Part shown: in pieces, positions 47,572-59,259 of the stretch
Position numbering within the stretch: position 1 is the first letter of the stretch
Layout: each line of letters begins with the position of its first letter
Assembly: GCA_027924585.1 (NCBI GenBank)
Contig: BSBM01000636.1
Span: 7,022,001-7,086,000 of the forward strand
Origin: Larix kaempferi
Taxonomy: Eukaryota; Streptophyta; Pinopsida; Pinales; Pinaceae
Reading direction: 5' to 3'
DNA length: 64,000 nucleotides
Position numbers and translations under genes: made by a program
Notes under the pieces: model-generated
What the model was told of the DNA's origin: nothing
The model's database searches: none
The model's input: only the letters and a program-made list of their open reading frames with translations

Positions 47572-50500
47572 ATGGCAGAAGAAGGAAAGTTTAAGGTCGA
47601 GAATTTTAACTACCAAAATTTTTAGTTATGGAAGATGAAAATGGAGGACTATCTGTACCAGAAGGATCTATTCGTACCGTTGGGAGAAAAAGCAAAGCAG
47701 CCGGCGGCTATGAAGGATGAAGAATGGGAGGTTCTTGACAGAAAGGCTCCGGGAACAATACGGCTGAGCCTGGCTTCGTCGATGGCTTTCAATATCTCAA
47801 AAGAAATGACAATGGAGGGTTTGCTGAGCGCACTGGGTAAGCTGTATGAAAAACCCTCGGCCTCCAACAAGGTATTTCTAATGAAGCGTTTATTTAATAT
47901 GAAGATGTCTAAAGGTGGATCTGTTACTGATCATTTAAATGAGTTTAATACGGTTACAAATCAACTAAGTTCTGTAAATGTGAACTTTGATGATGAGGTT
48001 AGGGCTCTTCTAATCTTGTGTTCATTGCCAGAAAGCTGGAATAGCTTGGTCATGGCTGTAAGTAACTCTGTCTCTGGTTCAAAACACCTTGAAATTTGAT
48101 GATGTTATTGGTGTTATTCTTAGCGAGGAAATGCGAAGAAAAAACACAGGTGAGACATCAGGTAATGCGTTGACCATGGAGAGCAGGGGAAGACAAAAGG
48201 AGAGAGGAAAGAGCCAAGGTAATCATAGCAACTCTAAAAAGGGTAGATCCAAGTCCAGACTGGAAAAAATAGAGTGCTGGAACTGTGGAAAGAAAGGACA
48301 TCTGAAGAAAGACTGCAAATATCTAAAGAAGAAAGGAGATGGACAGCAGGAAACTACCCAGTAAGCGAATGTAGCAGGTGATGTGTTACAAGATGCTTTG
48401 ATTCTTGCATTAGATAATACTAGTGATTATTGGGTAGTAGATTCAGGGGCTTCATGTCATGCTACACCCCATAGGAAATATTTTCATGATTATGTTCCAG
48501 GCGATTTTGGACATATTTGATTGGGTGATGATGAGCCATGTAAAATTGTTGGAATGGGTAAGGTATGGATAAAAGTTAAGAATGGAACTGATTGGTTGTT
48601 GAAAGATGTTAGGCATATTCCTGCTATGAAAAGAAATCTGATCTCAACAGGGCAGTTGGGAGATGGTGGCTGTCTATCTACATTTGGTGAAAAGTGGTGG
48701 AAGATCACTAAAGGATCAATGGTGATAGCAAAAGGAGACATGGTAGGTACGTTGTATTTATGTCCTCATAATACTGACCATTCTATCTCTTTAGCTTCCA
48801 CAGGAACAGATACTGGCATCATAGGCTTGACCACATGAGTGAGAAGGGGATGTAGATTCTCCACTCAAGGAAGTTGTTGCCAGATTTGAAGTAGGTAAGT
48901 TTGGAATTCTATGAGAACTGTGTTTATGGAAAACAAAAGAGAGTCATATTTCTCAGGGTTGGGAAACAGAAGAAGAATGAAAAGTTAGAGCTTGTGCATA
49001 CTGATGTATGGGGACCGACTCAGGTACAATCTCTTGGTGGGTCTCATTATTATGTTACATTTATTGATGACGCAACTAGGAAAACTTGGGTTTATTGCAT
49101 TAGACAGAAATCTGATGTGTTTGCTACTTTTAAGAAGTGGAAATCTTTGGTTGAGAATGAGACAGGAAAAAGGATGAAGTGTCTCGGATCTGATAATGGA
49201 GGTGAGTACTGCGGAAAGGAGTTTGATAGTTACTGTTCATAACATGGGATTTGTAGAGAGAAGACAGTCCCAGGAACACCACAAGAAAATGGTGTGTCTA
49301 AAAGGATGAACAGAACGATCATGGAGCGTGCAAGGTGTATGAGACTGCATGTAGTGTTTCCCTTACAGTTTTGGGCGGATGTTGTAAATACTGATGTTTA
49401 TTTAATAAACAAAGGACCTTCAAGTGCTTTGGATGGTGGTATTCCATAGGAGGCATGGACAGATAAAAAGGTAAACTACTCATTTCTGAGAACGTTTGGC
49501 TATGAAGCATTTGTCCATATTGATAAAGAAAATAGAACAAAGCTTGAAGCTAAATCCAAGAAATGTACCTTTATTGGTTATGGGGTTGATGATTTTGGTT
49601 ATCGTTTATGGGATTATGAAAATCACAAAATAATTAGAATTAGAGATGTCATATTCAATGAAAAGGTCATGTATAAAGATCATTTGCAGGGAAAGAAATA
49701 GGAAAAGGAAAATACAGAGTACACAGTACTTAATGAAATTCAAGAAAATGAAGTTTCGAAGGTGCCAGAAAATCAAGAACAGCAGCAAGTGCCTGAAACT
49801 ACTGCAACTGCAAGAAGATCTACCTGGTTAAGTAGACTCCCTGGACGATACTCTCCTTCAATGTATTATTTATTGATGACTAATTCTAGTGAACCAGAAT
49901 GTTATGAAGAAGCAATGCAAGTGAAAACTAGAAAGAAGTGGGAGCAAGGCATGAATGAGGAGATGGAATCATTGGTAGGAAACTAGACTTGGGATTTGGT
50001 TCACTTGCCTGCTGGTAAAAGAGCATTGTAGAACAAATGGATTTACAGGTTGAAGGAAGAAGAAGGAGGCAAGAAGTGGTATAAGGACAGATTGTTGTAA
50101 AGGGGTTTGCATAGAAGAAAGGTATAGATTTTGATGAAATATTTTCTCCTGTTGTTAAGATGACTTCAATTAGGACTATCTTAAGTCTAGTGGCGGTAGA
50201 AGATTTGCATCTTGAACAGTTAGATTGAAAAACAACCTTTCTCCATGGGGATTTGGAGGAAGAGATATATATGCAGCAGCCACAAGGGTATGAGGTCAAA
50301 GGTAAGGAGAATTTGGTATGCAGGTTGAAGAAGAGCTTGTATGGCTTGAAGCAAGCTCCAATGCAATGGTATTTAAAATTTGACAGGTTTATGACAGAAA
50401 AAGGTTATAGTAGATGTCATTCTGACCACTGTGTTTATTTCAAGAAGCTAGACAATGAAAGATATATTATCTTGTTATTGTATGTGGATGACATGCTTGT

Positions 50501-51443
50501 TGCAGGGCCTAACATGCAGGATATAAATGTACTCAAAAGGAAGCTAGCTAATTCATTTGCGATGAAGGATTTGGGTGCTGCAAAGCAAATCCTTGGTATG
50601 AGAATAACGAGAGACAAGAAAAATCGCAAATTGACATTGTCTCAGGGTGAGTACATACAAAAGGTGTTGGAGAGGTTCAGAATGAAGAATGAAAAACCAG
50701 TTAGTACACCTTTGGCCAGCCATTTCAGTCTAAGTAAGGAAATGTGTCCCAAGACACAGGAAGAGACATAATACATGTCCAAGATTCCCTATCAATTAGT
50801 AGTTGGCGGTTTGATGTATGCCATGGTGTGCACAAGACCAGATATTGCACAAGCAGTGGGAGTTGTGAGCAGATATATGAATAACCCATGTAAAGAACAT
50901 TGGAAGGAAGTACAGTGGATTCTCAGGTATTTGAGAGGTACTACCACTCAAGAATTATGTTTTGGAGTTTCAGACACTGTTCTTTAGGGATATGTTGATG
51001 CAGATATGGTAGGTGATAAGGACAGCAGGAGGAGCACCACAAGGTATGTGTTTACTGTAGGTGGAACAACAGTAAGTTGGATTTCGAGATTGCAGAAGGT
51101 TGTTGCACTTTAAACAACGGAAGCAGAGTATGTTTTTGTTACAGAGGTTAGTAAAGAGATGATTTGGTTGCAGAGGTTTATGGAGGAAGTGGGTAAGAAG
51201 CATAATGATAGAAGGTTGTATAGTGACAACCAGAGTGCCATTCATCTTGCAAATAACTCATCATTCCATTCTAGGACTAAACATATACAACTCAAGCACC
51301 ATTTCATACACTCTATTATGGAAGATGAACTGTTGAAGCTAGAAAAGATATATACTAGCCAGAATCCTGCAGACATGTTCACAAAGGTAGTGACTAGAGA
51401 GAAACTGAGTTCCTGCTCGGTTTCAGTTGGCCTTCTAGCATGA
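47572..51443 (+). pseudogene. Copia gag-pol polyprotein, multiply broken
   Basis: The start ATG at 47572 (MAEEGKFKVENF) is followed by a TAG at 47623. Gag is readable to 48099 (WEVLDRKAPGTI, KLYEKPSASNKVFLMKRLF). A frame change leads to the zinc knuckle CWNCGKKGHLKKDC near 48280. The protease active site DSGASCHAT is near 48440. Integrase shows HTDVWGP near 49000, FIDDATRKTWVY near 49065 and SDNGGEYCG near 49195. Reverse transcriptase has LHGDLEEEIYMQQP near 50240, SLYGLKQAPMQWY and LLYVDDMLVAGPN near 50475. RNase H has TEAEYV near 51120 and SDNQSAIHLANN near 51220, and the end is near QNPADMFTKVV. Stops include TAG at 49447, 49984, 50029, 50112 and 50985, mostly at expected Gln codons. It cannot yield a working polyprotein. 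Confidence 0.9.
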
Positions 51444-51516
51444 AGGTGAAGATGAGAAAGCTGCCAAGTCCAAGGTCCAACAAGTACAGCAGCGGTGGAG
51501 TTGTTGTGATCCGTCT

Positions 51517-51529
51517 CCAAGTGGGAGAT
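51517..51529 (+). other. Polypurine tract of the copia element
   Basis: ccaagtgggagat sits directly before the 3' LTR start at 51530, the usual copia arrangement for starting plus-strand DNA. Confidence 0.85.
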
Positions 51530-52027
51530 TGTTGGTTGTGCAACCAAATCTTCTTGTCTCATAGATGATATTGTCTCAGCCGTGCACCCCAGAGGACTGT
51601 ACACTCATGCCCCAACCTTGGGGTTCGGGTGCAATGCCCCCGAGAAAATTTTTTGGGGCTCTTTTCGCCAACAGTTTTCGAGCCCATGGTTTTGGGTAAC
51701 CCGTGGTATTTTCCATTGTATCTCCCTTATAAAAGAAAGACATTGTAATACGGCTAGGGTTGATGTATTAGGTTTTATGTATTGTAAAGATATTTGAGAT
51801 CAGAAGAGAGACTGTGAGACAATGAAGAGGAAGTGCAGTCGTTGTGCTGCAGGTTGTATCCCTTCACTTTGCTGGATGGAATAATAATAAGGACTAGCAA
51901 CTTCAGTGTGGACGTAGCCCAAGTTGAGTGAACCACGATATATCTGTGTCTCTCTTATAATGTGTATGTGTGATTATATTTGTATTTCTGTTTATTGTTA
52001 TCGCTCTGCGATCCTGTTTTTCTAACA
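51530..52027 (+). repeat. Copia 3' LTR (498 bp)
   Basis: tgttggttgtgcaacc to tttttctaaca. It is highly similar to the 5' LTR except for one indel of about 28 bp and scattered, mostly transition changes, so the insertion is neither very recent nor ancient. Confidence 0.92.
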
Positions 52028-52032
52028 TATTT

Positions 52033-52445
52033 TGCATTGAACCATCTCCCGATAAGGTCTAGTGGCCACTGATGATGAATTACTAGTCAACTGGTGTGGA
52101 CTGGAACATAACTAAGTCATTGGGGCTAGAGATTAGGGGATGAGACTCTAAGGAGGTGCAATAATGACTTGTAGTGGTCAAAATAGGCGCCCCTAAACTC
52201 CGTAGAAGTGAAAATAGGTGTAACAGTCAGTTAACTGAGTAATCAAGGGGACAACGCGCCCTATATCATGGAACTGACTGTACTGACTTTTAAAATCATA
52301 CATGAGGGTGCCTTTGGAATTCAATGATGTAACCATGGCGCTTTGAGTGGACACGAGGGATAATTATGACCAAAGTTAAGCTCCATGGGGACTAAATTAA
52401 GGAATAGATGCTAGGAGTCTCAACTACCAATGCATGGATGCATGG
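52033..52445 (-). repeat. LTR A of the array, inner part
   Basis: Continues LTR A after the copia insertion (tgcattgaaccatctcccga, ggtgtaacagtcagttaact). It breaks off at gcatgg near 52445, where about 195 bp present at 54430-54640 are absent. The lost piece includes the LTR end, the polypurine tract and the edge of the internal region. Confidence 0.85.
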
Positions 52446-53762
52446 ACATGAAACGCCCCCTCAAGATGGACATGAAACACACCAAAAATTGCTTGCTCCA
52501 AACTTCAAGTAGTTGTGATGCTTGAATCAATGTCTTGAGGTATCTTCCTCTTGGGAAGAAGTGGATCATGCTCCAAAAACATGTGCTTGAATTCTTCTTC
52601 AGTGGATGCAATCGAATCTGGAGTTTCTCTGAACTTGCTCTTCAGACCAAACTCCAGAGCAAGTATGAAGATCATCTTGGAACTTGAAATTCAAACCAGC
52701 TCTGTTATGATCAAATCCAAGAATGTGTATATGGTTCCTTGATATCTCCTCTGAACCAACATAGGTGATATCATAACCAAATGAACCATGACATGATGGT
52801 GGTGGATTGGACTTCAAATCAGCTCCAAGTGAGAGGAGAAAGTGTCCAAGTGAATGGAGAATGTCGCCAACTTCATTTGCAACTTGAGGAAGTGTGCATT
52901 TGATCATTATGGAATAGGAAGGAGGCATGGAACCAAGGAGAGCATATTAATCATATACAAATATTGATCTAGCCTCCAAAACATCCAGTAGATCACAATC
53001 TTTCACATCAGTAAGATCACAGGAAATAGAAAATTTGAAATTTTATTCAACCTTTAGAGTAGTAACTGACATATCTTGCTCAAAATATGAAATAAAATAC
53101 ATTGGGAACATGAGTGAGGAATGTATAATCACTCCAAAAGGATCATCTTCATTAGTTTTATCACTTACATCTGCATCAACTACATGGAAAGGGGACAATT
53201 TGAAACTGTCTTCAATTTCTAGAGCAACAAAGGAATGGATGTCTTCAACATGAACTTTACGTGTTGAATCTGCAGCTTCTTCTTCATCTTGAACAACTTC
53301 ATCATGAAATTTACTTGAGGCTGAGACATAATTAGAGAGAACACTTAAGGAGGTATCACTGGGATTGTTCTCCAAATGATTTGCACCAATCTCTTCATTA
53401 TGCTTTCAAAATTCTTTTTCCAGTTGGGTCCATAGCTCACTTGGATATTCAACAATTTCCATGAGGCATCACATACTAGGAGACATAGCAAGACACATTG
53501 CTCCATAGGCTCTGTCACAGTCATTTATCCAATCATTCTTCTCTTCATAGGAAGCATAATCTCTCATAACACCAATGCACATCTCAAATATACCTTGTCT
53601 CTTCAGATATGATATCATCTTTGGTTTCCGCTCATCATAGTTGAATGGAGAGAGAGGAAGAACTACTTTCAGATTCATGGAAGCTGTTGTAGAATACCTG
53701 CACAAAAAAATATCTGAAAAAATATCCGAAAGATTACTTTGCTCAGCAAAGCTCTGATACCA
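52446..53762 (-). pseudogene. Array internal region 1: copia-like gag remnant
   Basis: From the primer-binding site at 53762 downward on the minus strand, a gag-like start reads MNLKVVLPLSPFNYDERKPK, then MISYLKRQGIFEMCIGVMRD, EKNDWINDCDRAYGAMCL and, after a stop, YPSELWTQL. This is the N-terminal gag domain of copia elements. Below 53375 an acidic, Ser-rich region follows (DEVVQDEEEAADS, VSDKTNEDDPFG), then an unrecognised segment containing SYSIMIKCTL. No zinc knuckle, protease, integrase or reverse transcriptase is present, so the family depends on enzymes from elsewhere. Several stops interrupt it. Confidence 0.65.
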
Positions 53763-54502
53763 TGTGATATTTTATGAAATTCTCACATAGATCTAGAGAC
53801 AAATAAAAAATTCACACTAAGTCTAACAGAGATCAAGAGAATTGATCAGGAAAAATAGAGAAGGAAAAATTGTGTTACAATGCAAGATAATGAAGAACAA
53901 TTGGAAAAAATTCCATCACCTCTCTTATTCAATAAAATGTGTACATAAATAATACATCTCCAAAGGAGAAATTCGTGAGCCCAAAGAGGTAGTTGGAATC
54001 CACACATGTGGAATGCTTAGTTTGCATTGAAACCATCTCCTGATAAGGTCTAGTGGCCATCGATGATGAATGACTAGTCAACTGGGGTGGATTGGAACAT
54101 AACTGATTCATTGGGGCTAGATATTAGGGATGAGACTCCAAGGAGGTGAAATACTGACTTGTAGTGGTCAAAATAGGTTCTCCTACACTCAATAGTAGTG
54201 AAAATAGGTGTAACAGTTAGTTAACTGAGTAATCAAGGGGACAAGGCACCCTAAATCATGGAACTGACTGTATTGACTCCTAAAATCATGCACGAGGGTG
54301 CATTTGGACTTCAGTGGTGTAACAAAGCACTTTGAGTGGATAAGAGTGCTAATGATGACCAAATTTAAGCTCTAGGGGGCCTAAATTAAGGAATAGGTGC
54401 TAGGAGACTCAACTACCAATATATGGATGCATGGAGTGCTGCATGGAATGCATGCATGCAAAGCACGCAAAACCAAGATGAGATGGTTAGAATATTACAA
54501 CA
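53763..54502 (-). repeat. LTR B of the array (740 bp, uninterrupted)
   Basis: tgtgatattttatgaaattc to gaatattacaaca on the plus strand, with tg/ca ends. It is the intact reference copy for LTRs A and C. A primer-binding site lies beside its left edge and a polypurine tract beside its right edge, showing that it serves as 3' LTR for one internal region and 5' LTR for the other. Confidence 0.9.
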
Positions 54503-55929
54503 CCCCCCCTTAAGCTTGACTATGTGAGGAAATATCATAAATAGGGCCTTGGTAACTAAGACCAAAGGTCATCCTTTACAAATTTATTAGTCCATTTAAG
54601 TGAGGAAAGAGGGAAAAACCCGTGGGAACAAAACACCCCCTCAAGATGGACATGAAACACATTAAAAAATTCCTGCTCCAAAATTCAAGTAGGTGTGATT
54701 CTTGAATCAATTTCTGGAGGTATCTTCCTCTTGGGAAGAAGTGGATCATGCTACAAAAAAATGTGCTTGAATTCTTATTCAGTGGTTGCAAGTGAATCTG
54801 GAGGCTCTCTGAACTTGCTCTTCAGACCAAACATGGTGAGAACAAATACAAAAATATGAATATCATCCTGGAACTTGAAATTCGAACCAGCTGAGGTATG
54901 ATCAACTCCAGAAATGTGTATATGGTTCCTTGATATCTCCTTTGAACCAAAATAGGTGAGATCATAACCAAATGAACCATGACATGATGGTGGTGGCTTG
55001 GACTTCAAATCAACTCCAAGTGAGAGGAGCAAGTGTCCAAGCGAATGCATCTTGATAAGTGTGCATTTGATCATTATGGAATAGGAAGGAGGCATGGAAC
55101 CAAGGAGATAATATGCAACATATCCAAAGATTGATCTAGCCTCCAAAACATCTAGTAGATCACAATATTTCACATCAGTAAGCTCATGGGAAGTAGAAAA
55201 TTTGAAACTTTCTTCAACCTCTAGAGTAGTAACTGACATATCTTGCTCAGAATTCAAAATAGAAGACTTTGAGAACATGCGTGAGGAATGGATAATCTAT
55301 CCAAAAGGATCAACTTTATTACTTGTATCACTTTCATCTCCATCAGCTACATGGGAAGAGGACAATTCAAAACTGTCTTCAACTTCTAGAGCAATAGAGG
55401 AAGGAATGTCTTTAACATGAACTTTTTGTGTTGAATTTGCAACTTCTTCTTCATCTTGAACAACTTCATCATGAGAGATACTTGAGGCCGAGACATAATT
55501 AGAGAGAACACTTGATGAGGTATCACTGGGAATGTTCTCCAAATGATTTGCACCAATTTATTCATTTTTATTTCCAAATTCTTTGTCCAATTGGGTCCAG
55601 AGATCACTTGGATATTCAATAGTTTCCATAAGGTAGCGCATACCAGGAGACATAAGAAGACACATTGATCCATAGGCTCTGTCACAGTCATTTATCCAAT
55701 CATTATGTTCTTCATAGGAAGAAGAATCTCTCATAACACCAATGCACATCTAAAAAAGACCTTGTCTCTTCAGATATGATATCATCTTTGGTTTCCACTT
55801 ATCATAGTTGAATGTAGAGAGAGGAGGAACTGCTTTCAGATTCATGGAAGCTGTTGTAGAATACATGCACAAAAAAAGATCTGAAAAACTCTCCAGAATA
55901 TTAATTTGCTCAGCAAAGCTCTAAGACCA
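54503..55929 (-). pseudogene. Array internal region 2: copia-like gag remnant
   Basis: Second copy of the internal region, colinear with 52446-53762 and about as long: MCIGVMRDSSSYEEHNDWIN near 55740, YPSDLWTQLDKEFGNKNE near 55610, VQDEEEVANSTQKVHVKD near 55440, and the same SYSIMIKCTL block near 55070. It keeps the 3' edge that the other copy has lost. Stops and indels differ from region 1, so the two have decayed independently since duplication. Confidence 0.65.
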
Positions 55930-56372
55930 TGTGATATTTTGTGAAATTCTCATAGAGACCTAGAGACAAAGATAAAATTCACACCAAGTCTAAGAGAGAT
56001 CAAAATAACTGAGCATGAAAAATAGAGAAGGAAAAACTGTGTTACAACATAAGAGAATGAAGAACAACTGGAAAAAATTCCATTACCTCTATTATTCAGT
56101 AAAGTGTGTACATAAATAATACATCTCCAAAGGATAAATTCGTGAGCCCAAAGACGTAGTTGGAATCCACACATGTGGCAGACTTAGTTTGCATTGAAAC
56201 CATCTCCCGATAAGGTCTAGTGGCCACCCATGATGAATTACTAGTCAACTAGGGTGGAATGGAACATAACTGAGTCATTGGGGCTATAGATTATGGGATG
56301 AGACTCCAAGTAGGTGCAATACTAACTTGTAATGGTCAAAATAGGATCTCCTACACTCATTAGCAGTGAATC
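55930..56372 (-). repeat. LTR C of the array, inner part (split by a gag-protease element)
   Basis: Matches LTR B from its left edge to about 54190. It is interrupted after agtgaatc at 56372 and resumes at 59260 with taggtgtaacagtcaattaa. Confidence 0.87.
56368..56372. repeat. Target-site duplication gaatc (left) of the gag-protease element
   Basis: Partner taatc at 59255-59259, one mismatch. Joining across it restores the LTR text found at LTR B (gtgaaaataggtgtaac). Confidence 0.8.
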
Positions 56373-56595
56373 TGTAATGAATAGTAAATAATAATTACAC
56401 ATAATAATTAGTAATAGTTAATAATAGTAAATAGGTATTAATGAGAAGTTACGACTCCTCAAGTAAGCCCAAGCTATATTTAAGCGGGCCATTTCATTGT
56501 ACATTCATCAATCTATCAATATAATATTATCATTTTATCTCAAATATGGAAGACGGATTCGCTTCATAACTATCCAACCGGATACGATTGTAGCA
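56373..56595 (+). repeat. 5' LTR of the gag-protease element (223 bp)
   Basis: tgtaatgaatagtaaataat to gattgtagca. A possible TATA-like tatatttaagc lies near 56473. Confidence 0.9.
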
Positions 56596-56597
56596 TT

Positions 56598-56610
56598 TGG
56601 TATCAGAGCC
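56598..56610 (+). other. Primer-binding site of the gag-protease element
   Basis: tggtatcagagcc, two bases after the 5' LTR, complementary to the initiator Met-tRNA 3' end. Confidence 0.9.
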
Positions 56611-57019
56611 TGTTCGGCTCTCAGTTTTCGCTCGAGTATTCACATTCATTCTCCACTCATCCTTCACTCTCATCATCCACCCTTCATAGCTCCCCCATCA
56701 TTCCTTCGTGCACATGTTACCTTCTACACGTTCTCGTCCCATCTCCATTCACTATTTCCCCTACGACCTCCCACCTTCACGATCCCTCACGCAAGCTACC
56801 CTACACATCTACGCTGCTACTCCACCTCCCCCCTCACTGCTCCCTCTCCACCTGCGTCACTCCACGTAGTTTATAAGAACAATAATAATATTAATTAAAT
56901 AATTAATATTTATTATTATTCAAATTTTTTTTGAAGATCTTGTATAAGACATTTTTCCACCCTTCATAAACCGAAACAACGCCTCTATATTCACCCCCCC
57001 CCATACCAGATCGAGAACC

Positions 57020-59037
57020 ATGACAGATATGAAGGACCGACTAGAAAAAAAATAGAAAAATACCAAATTCGGGATTTAAAAATCCTTGAAAATTTAAGCT
57101 CTAGAATCGACAAACTTGACCTAGAGTTTCGAGAAGAAAAAAAAGATTTCTCACGCAAAGTGCAATACGAAATTGTTGGAGCAGTCTCATGGGAAATGAG
57201 GAAGGTACGAGAGGAAATGAAAGCATACTTTGATGAAGGGCTAGAAAATATCAAGCAGTTTTTTAAGGATAGAGATGACGCTAGAAATGGTGAGTCACCA
57301 AAGGAAGGCCACTCATGTCGCGATACAACCGATACTAATGATCATCAATCAAATTTCCCCAAAGTGGAGATCCCAGAAGACCATAGAAACTACAATCATC
57401 ATAAACCATATTGGGCCACAATGCAATCGATGGGAGGATACTCAAAGAAACCTAAATTGGAGTTACCCAAGTTCGATGGAGAATCAAAACAGAGTGTGGC
57501 ATGGATCAACAAGGCGGAAGAATTCTTCTACATTCACAAAATCTTATCAGATGACGAGAAAATTAAATATGCCTCCATGCAGTTCGAAGGACAGGCATAC
57601 AATTGGTACATGTGGTGGAAGAAAATGACAACAATATGTGCCTACAATTGGGACAAATTCAAAAATGATTTCTTTAAAATATTCGAAGATGTGATAGAGA
57701 AAGAATTTTTCGCCAAACTAACTAGGCTACAACAAGAAGGCAACGTGGAAGAATACACCTATGCATGGGAAGTGTTAGCGACACGCGTACCCAAATTAAA
57801 AGAGGGTCAATGACTCCAAACATATATCTTTGGTCTTAAACAATACATAAGAGACGAATTAGAATTACATAACGTGTCCAATTTGGATAAGGTTAGGGGC
57901 AAAGAAAAACTTATTGAAGAAAAATTCAAGCAATCAAGACAAGGGAACCCTAACAAGGGATATTTGCGACAGCAAGAGACCCAGTGCAGGTATTGCGAAG
58001 ATACATGGTCACCCAGTCATCAATGTAACAAATATCAGTCATATGGCTATGAAGTTGGAAAAAGCTCAAAAACATCGAGCAGTCGCATCGACAGTGACAG
58101 GAAAAACAAGAAGAATACTTGTCGTCGTTGTGGAGAAGGTTGGTTCCCAGGACATAAATGCAAGACCAATCACACAGTACATTGCAAAATCATTAATGGG
58201 AAGCAAGTACAAATATCAAGAGAGGAAGATACGGTTGATTCGGATACAAACACAAGCTCATCTGAAGCATCAGTTGCGACAGTTACGTGTACTCAACAAG
58301 TCTGTAAGAAAGAAAAAGTAGAGACACCAGAGAAACATTACACCCAACAAAAGGAAAGCCAAGCACTCGTAGGAAAATATCTGCCACCTTAGTTGATAAA
58401 TCATGACATCCTTAAAACAGAACAATTCATATTCCGAGTAATAGAGTCTAGGAATTCAGGACCAAAAATACTACAACTTAATGGGAAAATTAAAGATAGG
58501 GATGTCACAATTTTGGTCGATTCTGGAAGTACCCATAATTTGATTGACATCAATAAGGAAAAGGAACTAAATCTTTTTGTGTTCACCACAAAAGGGCTTA
58601 AAGCCTCAAGCATCGCTAATCAATACATAGAAGAAGTAGGAAAGTGTCATAAGGTATCATTGTACATACAAAACTTACACCTACAACTCAATTGTGTTAC
58701 CTTACCTCTCAAAGAAGTGGACATGGTATTAGGCGCTGACTGGTTAGCATCGCTGGGGACTTACTCTACCAACCTACAAGAGAAACACATGGAATTTGAA
58801 TGGAAAGGAAATAAGTACCGGCTGAATGGACCGAGACCGAGAGTTTCTCCACCTAAGCAGAAAGAATCACGACACAACAAAAACCCAGGCCATCATCAAG
58901 ATAGAGGGACCAGTCCAGATCACTTAACTCAAATCGAGCATCAACACAAATTAAGAATAAAAGACAATGACTGCAAATACAGCTTTGAGGACAAAGCTCC
59001 CTTTAAAGGTGGTGGCAATGTAACGAATATTAAATAA
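57020..59037 (+). pseudogene. gag-protease polyprotein of the small LTR element (three defects)
   Basis: The ATG at 57020 opens the frame, with a one-base shift in an A run near 57050. From about 57060 to 59037 the frame is continuous apart from TGA at 57811 and TAG at 58390. N-terminus: coiled coil (ILENLSSRIDKLDLEFREEK). Gag core: KLELPKFDGESKQSVAWINK, then YASMQFEGQAYNWYMWWKK. Two Cys-His motifs follow, CRYCEDTWSPSHQC near 57990 and CRRCGEGWFPGHKC near 58120. The retropepsin has VDSGSTHNLIDINKEKEL near 58520 and MVLGADWLASLGTY near 58730. The last codons overlap the 3' LTR by 19 bp. The tail (FEDKAPFKGGGNVT) looks like the end of a longer Pol protein, hinting that the middle was lost by deletion. 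Confidence 0.85.
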
Positions 59038-59254
59038 TAAATACACGTAATAATTAGTAATAGTTAATAATAGTAGTTAATAATAGTAAATAGGTATTAA
59101 TGAGAAGTTACGACTCCTCAAGTAAGCCCAAGCTATATTTAAGCGGGCCATTTCATTGTATATTCATCAATCTATCAATATAATATTATCATTTTATCTC
59201 AAATATGGAAGACGGATTCGCTTCATAACTATCCAACTGGATACGATTGTAGCA
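59019..59254 (+). repeat. 3' LTR of the gag-protease element (236 bp)
   Basis: tgtaacgaatattaaataat to gattgtagca, preceded by the purine-rich aaaggtggtggcaa. It differs from the 5' LTR by a 13 bp extra copy of taataatagtagt-like sequence and a few substitutions. Confidence 0.9.
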
Positions 59255-59259
59255 TAATC

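Larger units (their letters stand above)
47026..52027 (+). mobile_element. Ty1/copia LTR retrotransposon (Tnt1/Tork-like), 5.0 kb, nested
   Basis: Complete structure: 5' LTR, primer-binding site, gag-protease-integrase-RT-RNase H coding order, polypurine tract, 3' LTR and a 5 bp target duplication tattt. Integrase precedes reverse transcriptase, which defines the copia superfamily. It sits inside LTR A of the minus-strand array, so it is younger than that array. The polyprotein is broken by many stops and frame changes. Confidence 0.92.
56373..59254 (+). mobile_element. Small LTR element encoding only gag and protease (Ty3/gypsy-like), 2.9 kb
   Basis: Short LTRs (223 and 236 bp, tgtaa to gtagca), a Met-tRNA primer-binding site, one long gag-protease frame, then directly a purine-rich tract and the 3' LTR. 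There is no space for reverse transcriptase or integrase. The gag with CX2CX8HX3C-type knuckles and the DSGSTHN protease resemble plant Ty3/gypsy chromovirus-type proteins. Such elements need enzymes from a related full-length partner. It lies inside LTR C of the minus-strand array. Confidence 0.87.

Noticed and set aside
47026-52027. Recoded or read-through TAG codons making a functional copia polyprotein
   Set aside because: There are also frame changes and TAA stops (for example near 48362 and 49240), so reading through TAG would not give a full product.
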